Assembly: GCF_900113545.1 (NCBI RefSeq)
Contig: NZ_FOPS01000004.1
Location: 1-64,000 of the forward strand
Direction of reading: 5' to 3'
DNA: 64,000 nt
Source of the DNA: Neisseria elongata subsp. elongata
GTDB lineage: Bacteria > Pseudomonadota > Gammaproteobacteria > Burkholderiales > Neisseriaceae
Of this stretch, positions 8,821 to 18,831 are shown piece by piece. The position numbers and the translations under genes were made by a program. Every line of letters begins with the position of its first letter. The stretch's first letter is position 1. The notes under the pieces are model-generated. The model worked only from the letters and a program-made list of their open reading frames with translations. It ran no database searches and was not told the DNA's origin.

Positions 8821-11406
8821 ATGTTAGCAACTTATCGCAAAGCCGCCGCCGAGCGCGAAGCACTCGGCATCCCAGCCCTTCCTTTAACCGCACAGCAAAC
8901 CGCCGATTTGGTCGAATTGCTGAAAAACCCGCCGGCCGGCGAAGAAGCATTTCTGGTCGAACTGCTTGCCCACCGTGTGCCGCCCGGTGTGGACGATGCC
9001 GCCAAAGTCAAAGCCTCATTCCTGGCTGCCGTTGCCGAAGGCAGCGCATCCAGCCCGTTGGTTTCCCCCGAATATGCGACCGAACTCTTAGGTACGATGC
9101 TCGGCGGTTACAACATTCATGCCTTAATCGAACTCTTGGACGACGACAAACTCGCGCCAATCGCTGCCAAAGGTTTGAAACATACGCTTCTGATGTTCGA
9201 TTCTTTCCACGACGTTCAGGAAAAAGCCGAAAAAGGCAACAAATACGCGCAGGAAGTTTTGCAATCTTGGGCGGATGCCGAATGGTTTACCTCTCGCGCC
9301 AAAGTTCCCGAAAAAATCACCGTTACCGTCTTCAAAGTTGACGGCGAAACCAATACGGACGACCTCTCCCCTGCGCCCGACGCGTGGAGCCGTCCCGACA
9401 TTCCGCTGCACGCGCTGGCAATGTTGAAAAACCCGCGCGACGGCATCACTCCCGACAAACCGGGCGAAGTCGGTCCGATTAAATTGTTGGAAGAACTCAA
9501 AGCCAAAGGCCATCCGGTTGCCTATGTCGGCGACGTAGTCGGCACCGGCTCTTCACGCAAATCTGCGACCAACTCCGTTATTTGGCATACCGGCGAAGAC
9601 ATCCCGTTCGTACCGAACAAACGCTTCGGCGGCGTCTGCTTGGGCGGCAAAATCGCACCGATTTTTTTCAATACTCAAGAAGACTCCGGCGCGCTGCCGA
9701 TTGAAGTCGATGTTTCCGCACTGAAAATGGGCGATGTCGTCGATATTCTGCCTTATGAAGGCAAAATTGTGAAAAACGGCGAAACCGTTGCCGAATTTAG
9801 CCTGAAATCCCAAGTATTACTGGACGAAGTGCAAGCGGGCGGCCGTATCAACCTGATTATCGGTCGCGGTCTGACTGCCAAAGCGCGCGAAGCCCTGAAA
9901 CTGCCTGCTTCCACTGAATTCCGCCTGCCTCAAGCACCTGCCGAAAGCAAAGCCGGTTTCACATTAGCACAAAAAATGGTCGGTCGCGCCTGCGGTTTGC
10001 CGGAAGGACAAGGCGTTCGTCCGGGTACTTACTGCGAACCGCGCATGACTACGGTCGGCTCGCAAGACACTACCGGTCCGATGACCCGCGACGAGTTGAA
10101 AGACTTGGCTTGTTTGGGCTTCTCTGCCGACATGGTAATGCAGTCTTTCTGCCACACCGCGGCTTATCCGAAACCTGTCGATGTGAGAACCCATAAAGAA
10201 CTGCCCGCCTTTATTTCTACCCGTGGCGGCGTGGCTCTGCGTCCGGGCGACGGCGTGATCCACTCATGGCTCAACCGCCTGCTGCTGCCTGATACCGTCG
10301 GTACCGGCGGCGACAGCCACACCCGTTTCCCTATCGGTATTTCCTTCCCCGCAGGCTCCGGCCTAGTTGCTTTCGCAGCAGCCACCGGCGTAATGCCGCT
10401 CGATATGCCTGAGTCCGTATTGGTACGCTTCAGCGGCAAACTGCAACCGGGCGTAACCCTGCGCGATTTGGTAAACGCCATTCCGCTTTACGCGATTAAA
10501 CAAGGTTTGCTGACCGTTGCCAAAGCCGGTAAGAAAAACATCTTCTCCGGCCGCATCCTCGAAATCGAAGGCCTGCCTGATTTGAAAGTGGAACAAGCCT
10601 TTGAATTGACCGACGCATCCGCCGAACGCTCCGCCGCCGGCTGTACCGTGAAGCTCAACAAAGAGCCGATTATCGAGTACATGAAATCCAACGTCGTGTT
10701 GATGAAAAACATGATTGCCGACGGCTATCAAGACCCGCGCACGCTGGAACGCCGCATCAAAGCCATGGAAAAATGGCTGGCAAACCCCGAATTGCTCGAA
10801 GCGGATAAAGATGCCGAATACGCCGCCGTGATTGAAATCAATATGGACGACATCAAAGAGCCGATTATCGCCTGCCCGAACGACCCGGACGACGTATGCT
10901 TCATGTCCGAACGTTCCGGCACCAAAATCGACGAAGTGTTCATCGGTTCGTGCATGACCAACATCGGCCACTTCCGCGCTGCCTCTAAACTTCTGGAAGG
11001 CAAGAGCGACATCCCCGTACGCCTGTGGGTAGCGCCGCCGACCAAAATGGACGCGAAAGAGTTGTCCGACGAAGGTCACTACGGCGTACTCGGCCGCGCC
11101 GGTGCGCGTATGGAAATGCCGGGCTGCTCATTGTGTATGGGTAACCAAGCCCAAGTACACGAAGGCGCAACCGTCATGTCCACTTCCACCCGCAACTTCC
11201 CGAACCGCTTGGGTAAAAACACCTTCGTTTACCTTGGCTCGGCAGAATTGGCGGCGATTTGCTCCAAACTAGGTAAAATCCCGACCGTTGAAGAATACCA
11301 AGCCAACATCGGTATCATCAACGAGCAGGGCGACCAAATCTACCGCTACATGAACTTCAACGAAATCGACAGCTACAACGAAGTAGCCGAAACGGTGAAC
11401 ATTTGA
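8821..11406 (+). CDS. acnB: Aconitate hydratase B (2-methylisocitrate dehydratase)
   Basis: 861 residues, near the 865 of E. coli AcnB. The start at 8821 follows AAAGGAACAAAAT and gives the family N-terminus [15 protein letters not shown]. An in-frame ATG 12 codons earlier is unlikely. Domain order is HEAT-like N-terminus, swivel domain ([16 protein letters not shown]), then the catalytic domains. The [4Fe-4S] ligands are Cys711 ([11 protein letters not shown]), Cys769 and Cys772 (GCSLCMGN). It interconverts citrate and isocitrate in the TCA cycle and can act on 2-methylcitrate derivatives. Apo-AcnB binds mRNA in other bacteria. Confidence 0.97.
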   Translation: MLATYRKAAAEREALGIPALPLTAQQTADLVELLKNPPAGEEAFLVELLAHRVPPGVDDAAKVKASFLAAVAEGSASSPLVSPEYATELLGTMLGGYNIHALIELLDDDKLAPIAAKGLKHTLLMFDSFHDVQEKAEKGNKYAQEVLQSWADAEWFTSRAKVPEKITVTVFKVDGETNTDDLSPAPDAWSRPDIPLHALAMLKNPRDGITPDKPGEVGPIKLLEELKAKGHPVAYVGDVVGTGSSRKSATNSVIWHTGEDIPFVPNKRFGGVCLGGKIAPIFFNTQEDSGALPIEVDVSALKMGDVVDILPYEGKIVKNGETVAEFSLKSQVLLDEVQAGGRINLIIGRGLTAKAREALKLPASTEFRLPQAPAESKAGFTLAQKMVGRACGLPEGQGVRPGTYCEPRMTTVGSQDTTGPMTRDELKDLACLGFSADMVMQSFCHTAAYPKPVDVRTHKELPAFISTRGGVALRPGDGVIHSWLNRLLLPDTVGTGGDSHTRFPIGISFPAGSGLVAFAAATGVMPLDMPESVLVRFSGKLQPGVTLRDLVNAIPLYAIKQGLLTVAKAGKKNIFSGRILEIEGLPDLKVEQAFELTDASAERSAAGCTVKLNKEPIIEYMKSNVVLMKNMIADGYQDPRTLERRIKAMEKWLANPELLEADKDAEYAAVIEINMDDIKEPIIACPNDPDDVCFMSERSGTKIDEVFIGSCMTNIGHFRAASKLLEGKSDIPVRLWVAPPTKMDAKELSDEGHYGVLGRAGARMEMPGCSLCMGNQAQVHEGATVMSTSTRNFPNRLGKNTFVYLGSAELAAICSKLGKIPTVEEYQANIGIINEQGDQIYRYMNFNEIDSYNEVAETVNI

Positions 11407-11462
11407 TAGGTTGATAAAACGGTTTCAGACGGCCTCCAAATCTATAAAGGCCGTCTGAAAAC

Positions 11463-11497
11463 AAAAAACGGAATGGTTTTGACTATTCCGTTTTTTT
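11463..11497 (+). terminator. Rho-independent terminator of acnB
   Basis: AAAAAACGGAAT and ATTCCGTTTTTTT form an A/T-flanked hairpin that works on either strand. It follows a DUS hairpin, so the gene has two stacked terminators. Confidence 0.8.
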
Positions 11498-11556
11498 ATG
11501 GTGCAAACAATGCCGTTTTTGTAAGAGGCAAGGGCTGAATCAGTGGAAGTAAAATA

Positions 11557-11596
11557 TTTTCAGACGGCCTTCAAATGCCGGAAGGCCGTCTGAAAA
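11557..11596. terminator. DUS inverted repeat upstream of aspC
   Basis: TTTTCAGACGGCCTTC pairs with GAAGGCCGTCTGAAAA. Confidence 0.6.
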
Positions 11597-11680
11597 ATGT
11601 ATGAAACAGGGTGTGCCGTTCTTATTTTCATTGCGTGAAGAAAATTGTGCGGAAATAGGCTGTTTCGGCATATAAACAGC

Positions 11681-11709
11681 TTGCCTTTAACACAACTTAG
11701 CAGTATAAC
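11681..11709 (+). promoter_or_regulatory. Predicted aspC promoter
   Basis: TTGCCT, a 17-base spacer and TATAAC lie about 40 bases before the aspC start. Confidence 0.55.
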
Positions 11710-11749
11710 CGTTTGGTTATCCAACCAGTCAAAACAGAAAGGACGTGTC

Positions 11750-12943
11750 ATGTTTTTCGATAAAATCGAAGCTGCGCCTGCCGACCCGATTTTGGGTTTG
11801 GGCGAAGCATTCAAAGCCGAAACCCGCAGCAATAAGGTGAACTTGGGTATCGGTGTTTACAAAGACGCTAAAGGCAACACCCCGATTCCGAAAGCGGTGA
11901 AAGAAGCCGAAACCCGCCTGTTGGCCAATGAAAACAGCAAAAACTATCTGACCATCGACGGTGTGGCCGCCTACAACGCCGAAACGCAAAAACTGCTGTT
12001 TGGCGCGGACAGCGAAATCATTGCCTCCAAGCGCGCCAAAACCGCGCAGAGCTTGGGCGGTACGGGTGCGCTGCGCATCGCCGCCGAGTTTGTCAAACGT
12101 CAGACCGGTGCGAAAAACGTGTGGATTTCCGCCCCGACCTGGCCGAACCACAATGCCATTTTTAAAGCCGTCGGCATCAATATCCGCGATTACCGTTATT
12201 ACGACAAAGCATCGCACGGCTTGGATTGGGACGGCCTGATTGCCGATTTGTCCCAAGCCGAAGCCGGCGACGTGGTGCTGCTGCACGGTTGCTGCCACAA
12301 TCCGACCGGCATCGACCCGACCCCCGAACAATGGGAAACATTGGCGAAAATGTCGGCTGAAAAAGGCTGGCTGCCGCTGTTCGACTTCGCCTATCAGGGC
12401 TTTGCGCACGGTTTGGAAGAGGATGCTTACGGTTTGCGCGCTTTTGCCAAGCTGAATAAAGAATTGCTGGTGGCCAGCTCTTATTCTAAAAACTTCGGCA
12501 TGTACAACGAGCGCGTGGGTGCGTTTACCGTGGTGGCCGCCGATGAAGATACGGCCAACCGCGCCTTCAGCCAAGTCAAAACCATCATCCGCACACTGTA
12601 TTCCAATCCGGCATCGCACGGCGGCAATACGGTGGCCATGGTGCTGCAGGATACGGAATTGAAAGCGCAATGGGTGGCAGAGCTGGACGAAATGCGTGCG
12701 CGGATTAAGGAAATGCGGCAGAAATTTGTCGATTTGCTGAAAGAAAAAGGCGCGCAACAGGATTTCGACTTTATCGTGAAGCAAAACGGCATGTTCTCCT
12801 TCTCCGGCCTGACGCCCGAACAGGTGGACCGCCTGAAAGACGAGTTTGCTATTTATGCAGTGCGTTCCGGCCGCATCAATGTTGCGGGCATTACCGCCGA
12901 CAATATTGACTATCTGTGTGAAAGCATTGTGAAAGTGCTGTAA
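11750..12943 (+). CDS. aspC: Aspartate/aromatic aminotransferase
   Basis: 397 residues. The ATG at 11750 has GAAAGGACG upstream. An in-frame ATG 35 codons earlier lies before the predicted promoter and is rejected. It is a class I PLP transaminase very like E. coli Asp[10 protein letters not shown] at the N-terminus, [13 protein letters not shown] in the cofactor pocket, and the Schiff-base Lys247 in [15 protein letters not shown]. It links oxaloacetate and 2-oxoglutarate to aspartate and glutamate, and may also take aromatic substrates (TyrB). The last 70 codons and the terminator are duplicated just downstream. Confidence 0.93.
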   Translation: MFFDKIEAAPADPILGLGEAFKAETRSNKVNLGIGVYKDAKGNTPIPKAVKEAETRLLANENSKNYLTIDGVAAYNAETQKLLFGADSEIIASKRAKTAQSLGGTGALRIAAEFVKRQTGAKNVWISAPTWPNHNAIFKAVGINIRDYRYYDKASHGLDWDGLIADLSQAEAGDVVLLHGCCHNPTGIDPTPEQWETLAKMSAEKGWLPLFDFAYQGFAHGLEEDAYGLRAFAKLNKELLVASSYSKNFGMYNERVGAFTVVAADEDTANRAFSQVKTIIRTLYSNPASHGGNTVAMVLQDTELKAQWVAELDEMRARIKEMRQKFVDLLKEKGAQQDFDFIVKQNGMFSFSGLTPEQVDRLKDEFAIYAVRSGRINVAGITADNIDYLCESIVKVL

Positions 12944-12989
12944 TTACGGATAATTAAGGGGCCGTCTGAAAACATTTTCAGACGGCCTC
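12725..12989 (+). repeat. Tandem duplication, copy A (aspC 3' end and terminator)
   Basis: About 265 bp covering the last 70-odd codons of aspC and its DUS hairpin. It is repeated with divergence at 13000-13264. Confidence 0.93.
12960..12987. terminator. DUS hairpin terminator of aspC
   Basis: GGCCGTCTGAAAA and TTTTCAGACGGCC are separated by only two bases, 16 bases past the stop. Confidence 0.8.
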
Positions 12990-12999
12990 TTGTTGATTG

Positions 13000-13264
13000 G
13001 CTTGTTAATTTGCTGAAAGAAAAAGGCGCGCAACAGGATTTCGACTTTATCGTGAAGCAAAACGGCATGTTTTCCTTCTGCGGTTTGATACCTTGGGCAA
13101 GAGGCCGTCTGAAAAGCGAATTTGCCATTTATGCCGTGCGTTCCGGCCGCATCAACGTTGCGGACATTAACCGGCAATATTGACTATCTGTGTGAAAGCG
13201 TTGTGAAAGTGCTGTAATTACGGATAATTAAGAGGCCGTCTGAAAACATTTTCAGACGGCCTCT
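13000..13264 (+). pseudogene. Degenerate tandem copy B of the aspC 3' end
   Basis: It matches copy A base for base over most of its length, e.g. GTGAAGCAAAACGGCATGTT. It has no start codon of its own in context. A 2-bp deletion near 13170 frameshifts it, so the frame reads [10 protein letters not shown] then stops. Where aspC has codons for [11 protein letters not shown], the copy has [11 protein letters not shown], and its DNA there now contains an exact AGGCCGTCTGAAAA. The downstream hairpin (13232-13263) is copied too. It cannot make an active enzyme. Confidence 0.9.
13232..13263. terminator. Duplicated DUS hairpin between aspC copy B and glcB
   Basis: GAGGCCGTCTGAAAA and TTTTCAGACGGCCTC form a near-loopless hairpin. 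It lies between convergent genes and probably now serves glcB. Confidence 0.75.
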
Positions 13265-13289
13265 TATTCATGGAAAGGCTGCTAAACGA

Positions 13290-15470
13290 TTATTCCGCCG
13301 CAGCTTTCGCTACGCGCCGCCAGTGGTGCAGCAGCGGTTCGGTGTAGCCGTTGGGCTGCTCGGTGCCTTTGAAAATCAGGTCGCAGGCAGCGAGGAAGGC
13401 GGGGGAGGTATCGAAGCGGCCGACCATGGGGGTGTAGGCCGGATCGCCTTCGTTCTGTTTGTCCACCACGGCAGCCATACGCTCCAAAGTGGTGCGGACC
13501 TGTTCGGCACTGACAATGCCGTGCAGCAGCCAGTTGGCGATGTGCTGGCTGGAAATCCGCAGTGTGGCGCGGTCTTCCATCAGGCCGACGTTGTGGATGT
13601 CGGGCACTTTGGAGCAGCCCACGCCTTGTTCCACCCAGCGGACGACGTAGCCCAAGATGCCTTGGCAGTTGTTGTCCAATTCCTGTTGTTTTTCCGCTTC
13701 CGTCCAGTTGGTGTCGGCGGCTGTGGGGATGGTGAGCAGGTCGTCCAGATAATCGGCGGCAGGGCGGGCGGCCAGTTCGCGCTGTACGTCGAATACGTTG
13801 ATTTGATGGTAGTGCATGGCGTGCAGGGTGGCTGCGGTAGGCGAGGGCACCCATGCGGTGGTGGCGCCGGATTTCGGATGGCCGATTTTCTGTTTCAGCA
13901 TTTCCGCCATCAAATCAGGCATCGCCCACATGCCTTTGCCGATTTGGGCTTTGCCGGGCAGGCCGCATTGCAGGCCGGTTTGGACGTTGCCGGCTTCGTA
14001 GGCGGCAATCCATTTGCTGGCTTTCATGTCGCCTTTGCGTATCATCGCGCCCGCCTGCATGGAGGTGTGCATTTCGTCGCCGGTGCGGTCGAGGAAGCCG
14101 GTATTGATGAAGACGACGCGGTCGGAAGCCGCTTGGATGCAGGCGGCGAGGTTGGCCGAGGTGCGGCGTTCTTCGTCCATGATGCCCATTTTCAGAGTTT
14201 TCGGCGGCAGTTTGGCCAGTTTTTCGATGGCGGCAAACAGTTCGTCGGCAAAGCGGACTTCTTCCGGGCCGTGCATTTTGGGTTTGACGATATAAACGCT
14301 GCCGCTGCGGCTGTTTTTGTTTTCGCTGCGGTTCAGGTCGAGCGGGGCGATGAGGGCGGTCATCACGCCGTCTAGGATGCCTTCTGGAATTTCTTTGCCT
14401 TCGGCATCCAATACGGCGGGCGTGGTCATCAGGTGGCCGACGTTGCGGATGAAGAGCAGCGAGCGGCCGGGCAGGGTGAAGCTGCCGCTGCCGTCGGGTT
14501 TGGTGTATCCGCGGTCTGCATTCAGTTTGCGGGTGAAGGTTTTGCCGCCTTTTTCCACTTCTTCGGTCAGTGTGCCGTTCATCAGGCCGAGCCAGTTGGC
14601 GTATACCAGTGCTTTGTCCTCTCCGTCTACGGCGGCCACGGAGTCTTCGCAGTCCATGATGGTGGAAAGGGCGGCTTCAAGGATGATGTCTTTTATGCCG
14701 GCAGGGTCTTGGCTGCCTATCGGGCTGTTTTTGTCGATGAGGATGTCGATGTGCAGGCCGTTGTGCAGAAAGAGGAGCGAGGAGGGTGCTTCTGCATCGC
14801 CGTTGTAGCCGATGAAGAGTTCGGGCGTTTGCAGGCTGCTTTCGCCGCCGTCTTTCAGCTTGGCTTTCAGACGGCCTCCTTCTACGCGGTAGGCGGATAC
14901 GTCGCGGTGGCTGCCTTGCGCCAGCGGGATGCTTTGGTCGAGGAAGTTGCGGGCGAAGGTGATGACGGCGTCGCCGCGTTTCGGATTGTAGGCTTTGCCT
15001 GCGGCCAAATCGCCGCTTTGGTCGATGGCATCCGTGCCGTACAGTGCGTCGTACAGGCTGCCCCAGCGGGCATTGGCGGCATTGAGGGCGTAGCGGGCGT
15101 TGTTGATGGGGACGACCAGTTGGGGGCCTGCCTGCTCGGCCACTTCCCGATCAACGTTTTGCGTGCCGATTTTAAACGGCGCGGGTTCTTCGACCAGATA
15201 GCCGATTTCTTTCAGGAAGGCGCGGTAGGCGGCGGCATCGGTTGCGGCTCCGTTTTGTTTGTGCCAGTCGTCGATTTGTTGTTGGATGGCATCGCGTTTC
15301 TCCAAGAGGGCGCGGTTGCGCGGCGCGAATTCCGCCAAGAGTTCCGCAAAGCCCTGCCAAAATGCCTCGGCCTGTATGTCGGGGCGGGACGGGAGGACTT
15401 GCTCGGTGATGAAACGGTAGAGGTGGTTGTCGATTTGCAGGCCGGCTGCGGGGATATAGTTGTATGCCAT
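13290..15470 (-). CDS. glcB: Malate synthase G
   Basis: 726 residues, typical of the monomeric G isoform. GGAG lies 10 bases before the ATG. Visible landmarks are [24 protein letters not shown], the metal/acid region [16 protein letters not shown], and [18 protein letters not shown]. It condenses glyoxylate with acetyl-CoA to malate. An AG-DUS lies inside the coding region near 14867-14879. No isocitrate lyase is in the window, but glcD is 5 kb away. The glyoxylate may therefore come from glycolate rather than the glyoxylate shunt; this is inference. Confidence 0.95.
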   Translation of the reverse strand: MAYNYIPAAGLQIDNHLYRFITEQVLPSRPDIQAEAFWQGFAELLAEFAPRNRALLEKRDAIQQQIDDWHKQNGAATDAAAYRAFLKEIGYLVEEPAPFKIGTQNVDREVAEQAGPQLVVPINNARYALNAANARWGSLYDALYGTDAIDQSGDLAAGKAYNPKRGDAVITFARNFLDQSIPLAQGSHRDVSAYRVEGGRLKAKLKDGGESSLQTPELFIGYNGDAEAPSSLLFLHNGLHIDILIDKNSPIGSQDPAGIKDIILEAALSTIMDCEDSVAAVDGEDKALVYANWLGLMNGTLTEEVEKGGKTFTRKLNADRGYTKPDGSGSFTLPGRSLLFIRNVGHLMTTPAVLDAEGKEIPEGILDGVMTALIAPLDLNRSENKNSRSGSVYIVKPKMHGPEEVRFADELFAAIEKLAKLPPKTLKMGIMDEERRTSANLAACIQAASDRVVFINTGFLDRTGDEMHTSMQAGAMIRKGDMKASKWIAAYEAGNVQTGLQCGLPGKAQIGKGMWAMPDLMAEMLKQKIGHPKSGATTAWVPSPTAATLHAMHYHQINVFDVQRELAARPAADYLDDLLTIPTAADTNWTEAEKQQELDNNCQGILGYVVRWVEQGVGCSKVPDIHNVGLMEDRATLRISSQHIANWLLHGIVSAEQVRTTLERMAAVVDKQNEGDPAYTPMVGRFDTSPAFLAACDLIFKGTEQPNGYTEPLLHHWRRVAKAAAE

Positions 15471-15624
15471 GATAAATTCTCCAAAATATTGTTCTTATGA
15501 AACATCGCGATGACGCCATGCAACCTTAACACTATTTTTCAATGGATAAAAGTAGGCCGTCTGAAAATTATTTAATTACAATCGATTTCGGTGTCGGATT
15601 TTGTTTTCTTACATTTGGAACACC

Positions 15625-15661
15625 GAAGGCCGTCTGAAAGTTGATTTTCAGACGGCCTTTT
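15625..15661. terminator. DUS hairpin terminator of rlmB
   Basis: GAAGGCCGTCTGAAAGT and TTTTCAGACGGCCTTT, 16 bases past the rlmB stop on the minus strand. A further lone DUS lies at about 15553. Confidence 0.7.
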
Positions 15662-15676
15662 GCTTAGTTTAATCTT

Positions 15677-16426
15677 TTATCTTTCGGCTTTCAGCACTCG
15701 CTGACGGCGCGTTTCGCTCAACACCATGCCCGCGCTGACGGAGACGTTCATGCTTTCGACCGTGCCGAACATGGGTATCGACACCAGCATGTCGCAATGC
15801 TCGCGCGTCAGGCGGCGCATGCCTTCGCCTTCGTTGCCCATCACCCATGCCGCGCTGTCGGGCAGGTCGCAATGGTAGAGGTCGGCGTCGCCGCCCATGT
15901 CGGTGCCGATGATCCAGATGCCGTATTCTTTCAGCTCGCGCAGGGTGCGGGCGAGGTTGGTTACGGTAATGTAGGGGACGGTTTCCGCCGCGCCGCAGGC
16001 GACTTTGCTGACGGTGGCGTTCAGTCCCGCGCTTTTGTCTTTCGGCGCGATGACGGCGTGTACGCCCATTGCGTCGGCGGTACGCAGGCACGCGCCGAGG
16101 TTGTGCGGGTCGGTGATGCCGTCGAGTATCAACAGCAACGGCGGTTCGCTCAGGTTTTCCAATACGTCTTCGAGGTGGACGTGGTTTTTGGAAGCGTCGA
16201 TAAACCCGACCACGCCCTGATGCCGCGCGCCTTTGCTGATGGCGTTGAGGCGGTCGGCGTCGGCGAAGTGTACGCGCACGTTTTCGTTTGCCGCTTTTTC
16301 CAACACATCGCGCGTGCGGGCATCGTTTTTGCCTTCTTGGACGTAGAGTTCGGTAATCGATTTCGGGTTTTGCCACAGGCGGGCGTTGACGGCGTGGAAG
16401 CCGTAGATTAAGCGTTGGTTGGCCAT
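15677..16426 (-). CDS. rlmB: 23S rRNA (guanosine-2251-2'-O)-methyltransferase RlmB
   Basis: 249 residues from the ATG at 16426, which begins [17 protein letters not shown] as in the family. The frame is open 24 codons further, but that part overlaps a TATAAT-like box at 16454-16459 (minus). An N-terminal substrate-binding domain (1-75) is followed by a SpoU domain with the motif [17 protein letters not shown], then MGNEGEGMR and [18 protein letters not shown]. It methylates G2251 in the ribosomal P-loop. Confidence 0.95.
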   Translation of the reverse strand: MANQRLIYGFHAVNARLWQNPKSITELYVQEGKNDARTRDVLEKAANENVRVHFADADRLNAISKGARHQGVVGFIDASKNHVHLEDVLENLSEPPLLLILDGITDPHNLGACLRTADAMGVHAVIAPKDKSAGLNATVSKVACGAAETVPYITVTNLARTLRELKEYGIWIIGTDMGGDADLYHCDLPDSAAWVMGNEGEGMRRLTREHCDMLVSIPMFGTVESMNVSVSAGMVLSETRRQRVLKAER

Positions 16427-16479
16427 GCTGGGTCTTTCGGTTTGAAAGGCGGGATTATAGCAGGCTGCCGCAATGGGGA

Positions 16480-16519
16480 AGGCCGTCTGAAAAGCCAAAA
16501 CGGTGTTTCAGACGGCCTT
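16480..16519. terminator. DUS hairpin terminator of hldD
   Basis: AAGGCCGTCTGAAAA and TTTCAGACGGCCTT, 61 bases past the hldD stop and before the rlmB promoter. Confidence 0.65.
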
Positions 16520-16579
16520 TTTGCCGTTTGCATGGATAGGTTATGGATAAACGGTTTCCATCATCTCTTGTTTTAAATG

Positions 16580-17626
16580 CTAAAAGCTAGACCGATTCTT
16601 GCTTTTTGGGCAACTTTGCAGTGGGGAATGGTGTTCGAACAGCCAGTCCACATAACGGTCCACGCCTTGTTCCACAGTCAGGAATTCTTGTTCATAGCCC
16701 GCGTCGCGCAGGCGGGTGATGTCGGCTTGGGTGAAGCTTTGGTATTTGCCTTTGAGCGCGTCGGGAAACTCGGTGTAGCGGATTAGGCCGTGTTTGATCA
16801 GCGATTCCAGCGGCAGGCGGTCTTTGCCTTCGGCGGCGCGGCAGGCGTTGACGGTGGCGGCGGCCAAGTCGTTGAAGGGCTGGCTGCGGCCTGTGCCGAG
16901 GTTGAAAATGCCCGATTTTTCGGGGTTGTCGAGGAAGAACAGGTTCACTTTCACGACGTCTTCCACGCTGACGAAATCACGGCTTTGGCCGCCTTCGGGA
17001 TAGCCGTCGTAACCGCCGAACAGGTTGACATAGCCTTGCTCGCGGTATTGGTTGAAGTGGTGGAAGGCTACGGAAGCCATGCGTCCTTTGTGCTGTTCGC
17101 GCATGCCGTATACGTTGAAATAGCGGAAACCGGCCACCTGCGCGGTCAGCCCTTCTTCGATGCGGCGGCGGACGATTTGGTCGAACAGGAATTTGGAATA
17201 GCCGTAGACGTTCAGCGGTTCTTCCAATTCCCGCTCTTCGCGGAAGGTTTCGCCTTTGCCGTAAACGGCCGCGCTGGAGGCGTAGAGGAAGGGGATGCGT
17301 TCGTCCTGACACCAGTCCAAGAGGTCGAGCGTGTACTGGTAGTTGTTGTCCATCATGTATTTGCCGTCGTGGTTCATGGTGTCGGAACACGCGCCTTCGT
17401 GGAATACGGCTTCAATGTCGTCAAACGGAAAGAGATGTTCGCGCACTTGGCGGATGAATTCGTGTTTGTCGAGATAATGCGCGATGTCGCAGTCGGCCAG
17501 ATTTTTGAATTTCTGGCCGTTGCTCAGGTTATCCACCGCCACGATGTCGCTGATGCCGCGCGCGTTCAATCCTTTGACGATGTTGCTGCCGATAAAGCCG
17601 GCGGCACCGGTTACGATGATGGTCAT
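16580..17626 (-). CDS. hldD: ADP-L-glycero-D-manno-heptose 6-epimerase
   Basis: 348 residues with AAGGAAA before the start. It is an extended SDR enzyme with the dinucleotide motif [10 protein letters not shown] at 6-15, the catalytic region [11 protein letters not shown] and a YGYSK Tyr-X3-Lys pair. It makes the L,D-heptose precursor for the lipooligosaccharide inner core. The last about 15 residues ([17 protein letters not shown]) look longer and more polar than usual for the family, which may reflect a lost stop codon. It is a single-gene unit. Confidence 0.93.
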   Translation of the reverse strand: MTIIVTGAAGFIGSNIVKGLNARGISDIVAVDNLSNGQKFKNLADCDIAHYLDKHEFIRQVREHLFPFDDIEAVFHEGACSDTMNHDGKYMMDNNYQYTLDLLDWCQDERIPFLYASSAAVYGKGETFREERELEEPLNVYGYSKFLFDQIVRRRIEEGLTAQVAGFRYFNVYGMREQHKGRMASVAFHHFNQYREQGYVNLFGGYDGYPEGGQSRDFVSVEDVVKVNLFFLDNPEKSGIFNLGTGRSQPFNDLAAATVNACRAAEGKDRLPLESLIKHGLIRYTEFPDALKGKYQSFTQADITRLRDAGYEQEFLTVEQGVDRYVDWLFEHHSPLQSCPKSKNRSSF

Positions 17627-17701
17627 GTTGTTTCCTTATACAGGCCGTCTGAAAGGTGGTTATTGTAAACCAAAGGCAGGCAGGCCGAAATATCCGCTAA
17701 A

Positions 17702-17753
17702 AAGGCCGTCTGAAATCCTTATTCGGGATGAAAGAAGGATTTCAGACGGCCTC
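17702..17753. terminator. DUS hairpin terminator of the lepA-lepB operon
   Basis: AAGGCCGTCTGAAATCCTT and AAGGATTTCAGACGGCCT give a stem of about 17 pairs, 23 bases past the lepB stop. Confidence 0.8.
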
Positions 17754-17775
17754 TGTTCGGGAGGGCGGTTCGGTT

Positions 17776-18831
17776 TTAGTTCACGCTGTTGCCGATGCGG
17801 CCGAAGTCGCCCAAGTTCATCCAGATGAAAAACGCTTTGCCGACAATAAGTTTGTCATCGACAAAACCCCAGTAGCGGGAATCCGCGCTGTTGTCGCGGT
17901 TGTCGCCCATCATGAAATAGCGGCCTTCGGGCACTTTGCAGGTAAAGGCACTGCCGTCTTCGGCATATTGGCAAAACTCTTTCAATCCGCTGCTTTGATA
18001 ATTTTTCTCCGGCATCAGTACGTTGAGGTAACGCAGCAATCCTTCGGGATTGAACGACGGCTGGCCTTCATCCAGAAGGATGTCGAAGTTTTTACCGTTT
18101 AAGGCCGTCTGAAAGCGTTCGGACGAATGCGTTAGGGCGGGATTTTCGTCTTCGGGGTATTCGTAGTTGCCCGCTGCCGTTTGCGGTACGGGCTGGCCGT
18201 TCACGGTCAATACCTTGTTTTTGTATTCCACCACGTCGCCGGGAATGCCGACTGCACGTTTGATGTAATTGGTTTCCGGCTCCAAGGGATAATTGAAGAC
18301 CACCACGTCGCCGCGCTGAATGGTACCGGTATCGATTAACACATTATTCATAATCGGCATGCGGATGCCGTAGGCAAACTTGTTGACTAAGATAAAGTCG
18401 CCTTTCACCAGGCCCGGGCGCATGGAGCTGGACGGAATCTGAAACGGTTCGGCAATGAAGGTACGCAGTATAAATACGGTCAGGATAATCGGAAAAAAGC
18501 CGGACATATAATCGCGGAAATGGTTTTCGTCATCCAAGGTGCCGCTCAACACCTTTTGTCCTTTTTCATCCACCGTGGTCGTCTGCCCGGGTTTGAAAGA
18601 CAGCTTGCGCCACAGCCAAATCGCGCCGGTAAATACGACAAACACCAGCAATACGGCGGTAAAGCTCATCTTGAACGCCAGCAAGCCGAATATGCCGATC
18701 ATGGTCAAGAGATAACCCCATTGCAGGCCGTCGCTCCATTCGCCGTTTTCGCCCCGCTCTTTGCTGCTGATTGCAAACAGGCCGATGCCGACAATTAAGG
18801 CCATTAGTGCGCCGATCAGATAGATATTCAT
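17776..18831 (-). CDS. lepB: Signal peptidase I
   Basis: 351 residues. Two or three N-terminal membrane segments (about 3-21, 39-56 and 57-74) are followed by another hydrophobic stretch at 111-125. The catalytic dyad is Ser136 in QIPSSSMRPG and Lys191 in NYIKRAVGIPGD. GDNRDNSADSRYWG near the C-terminus is the usual box E. It cleaves signal peptides of exported proteins at the outer face of the inner membrane. Its ATG directly follows the lepA stop (TAAATG), so the two are translationally coupled. An internal DUS lies near 18100. Confidence 0.96.
   Translation of the reverse strand: MNIYLIGALMALIVGIGLFAISSKERGENGEWSDGLQWGYLLTMIGIFGLLAFKMSFTAVLLVFVVFTGAIWLWRKLSFKPGQTTTVDEKGQKVLSGTLDDENHFRDYMSGFFPIILTVFILRTFIAEPFQIPSSSMRPGLVKGDFILVNKFAYGIRMPIMNNVLIDTGTIQRGDVVVFNYPLEPETNYIKRAVGIPGDVVEYKNKVLTVNGQPVPQTAAGNYEYPEDENPALTHSSERFQTALNGKNFDILLDEGQPSFNPEGLLRYLNVLMPEKNYQSSGLKEFCQYAEDGSAFTCKVPEGRYFMMGDNRDNSADSRYWGFVDDKLIVGKAFFIWMNLGDFGRIGNSVN

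Larger units (their letters stand above)
11407..11749. other. Intergenic region acnB-aspC with three hairpins and a promoter
   Basis: It holds a DUS pair (11423-11460), a DUS-independent terminator (11463-11497), a second DUS pair (11557-11596) and the aspC promoter. No further gene is seen. Confidence 0.7.

Noticed and set aside
12910-13177. Minus-strand frames over the aspC duplication
   Set aside because: They are mirror frames of the aspC copy and include DUS translations.
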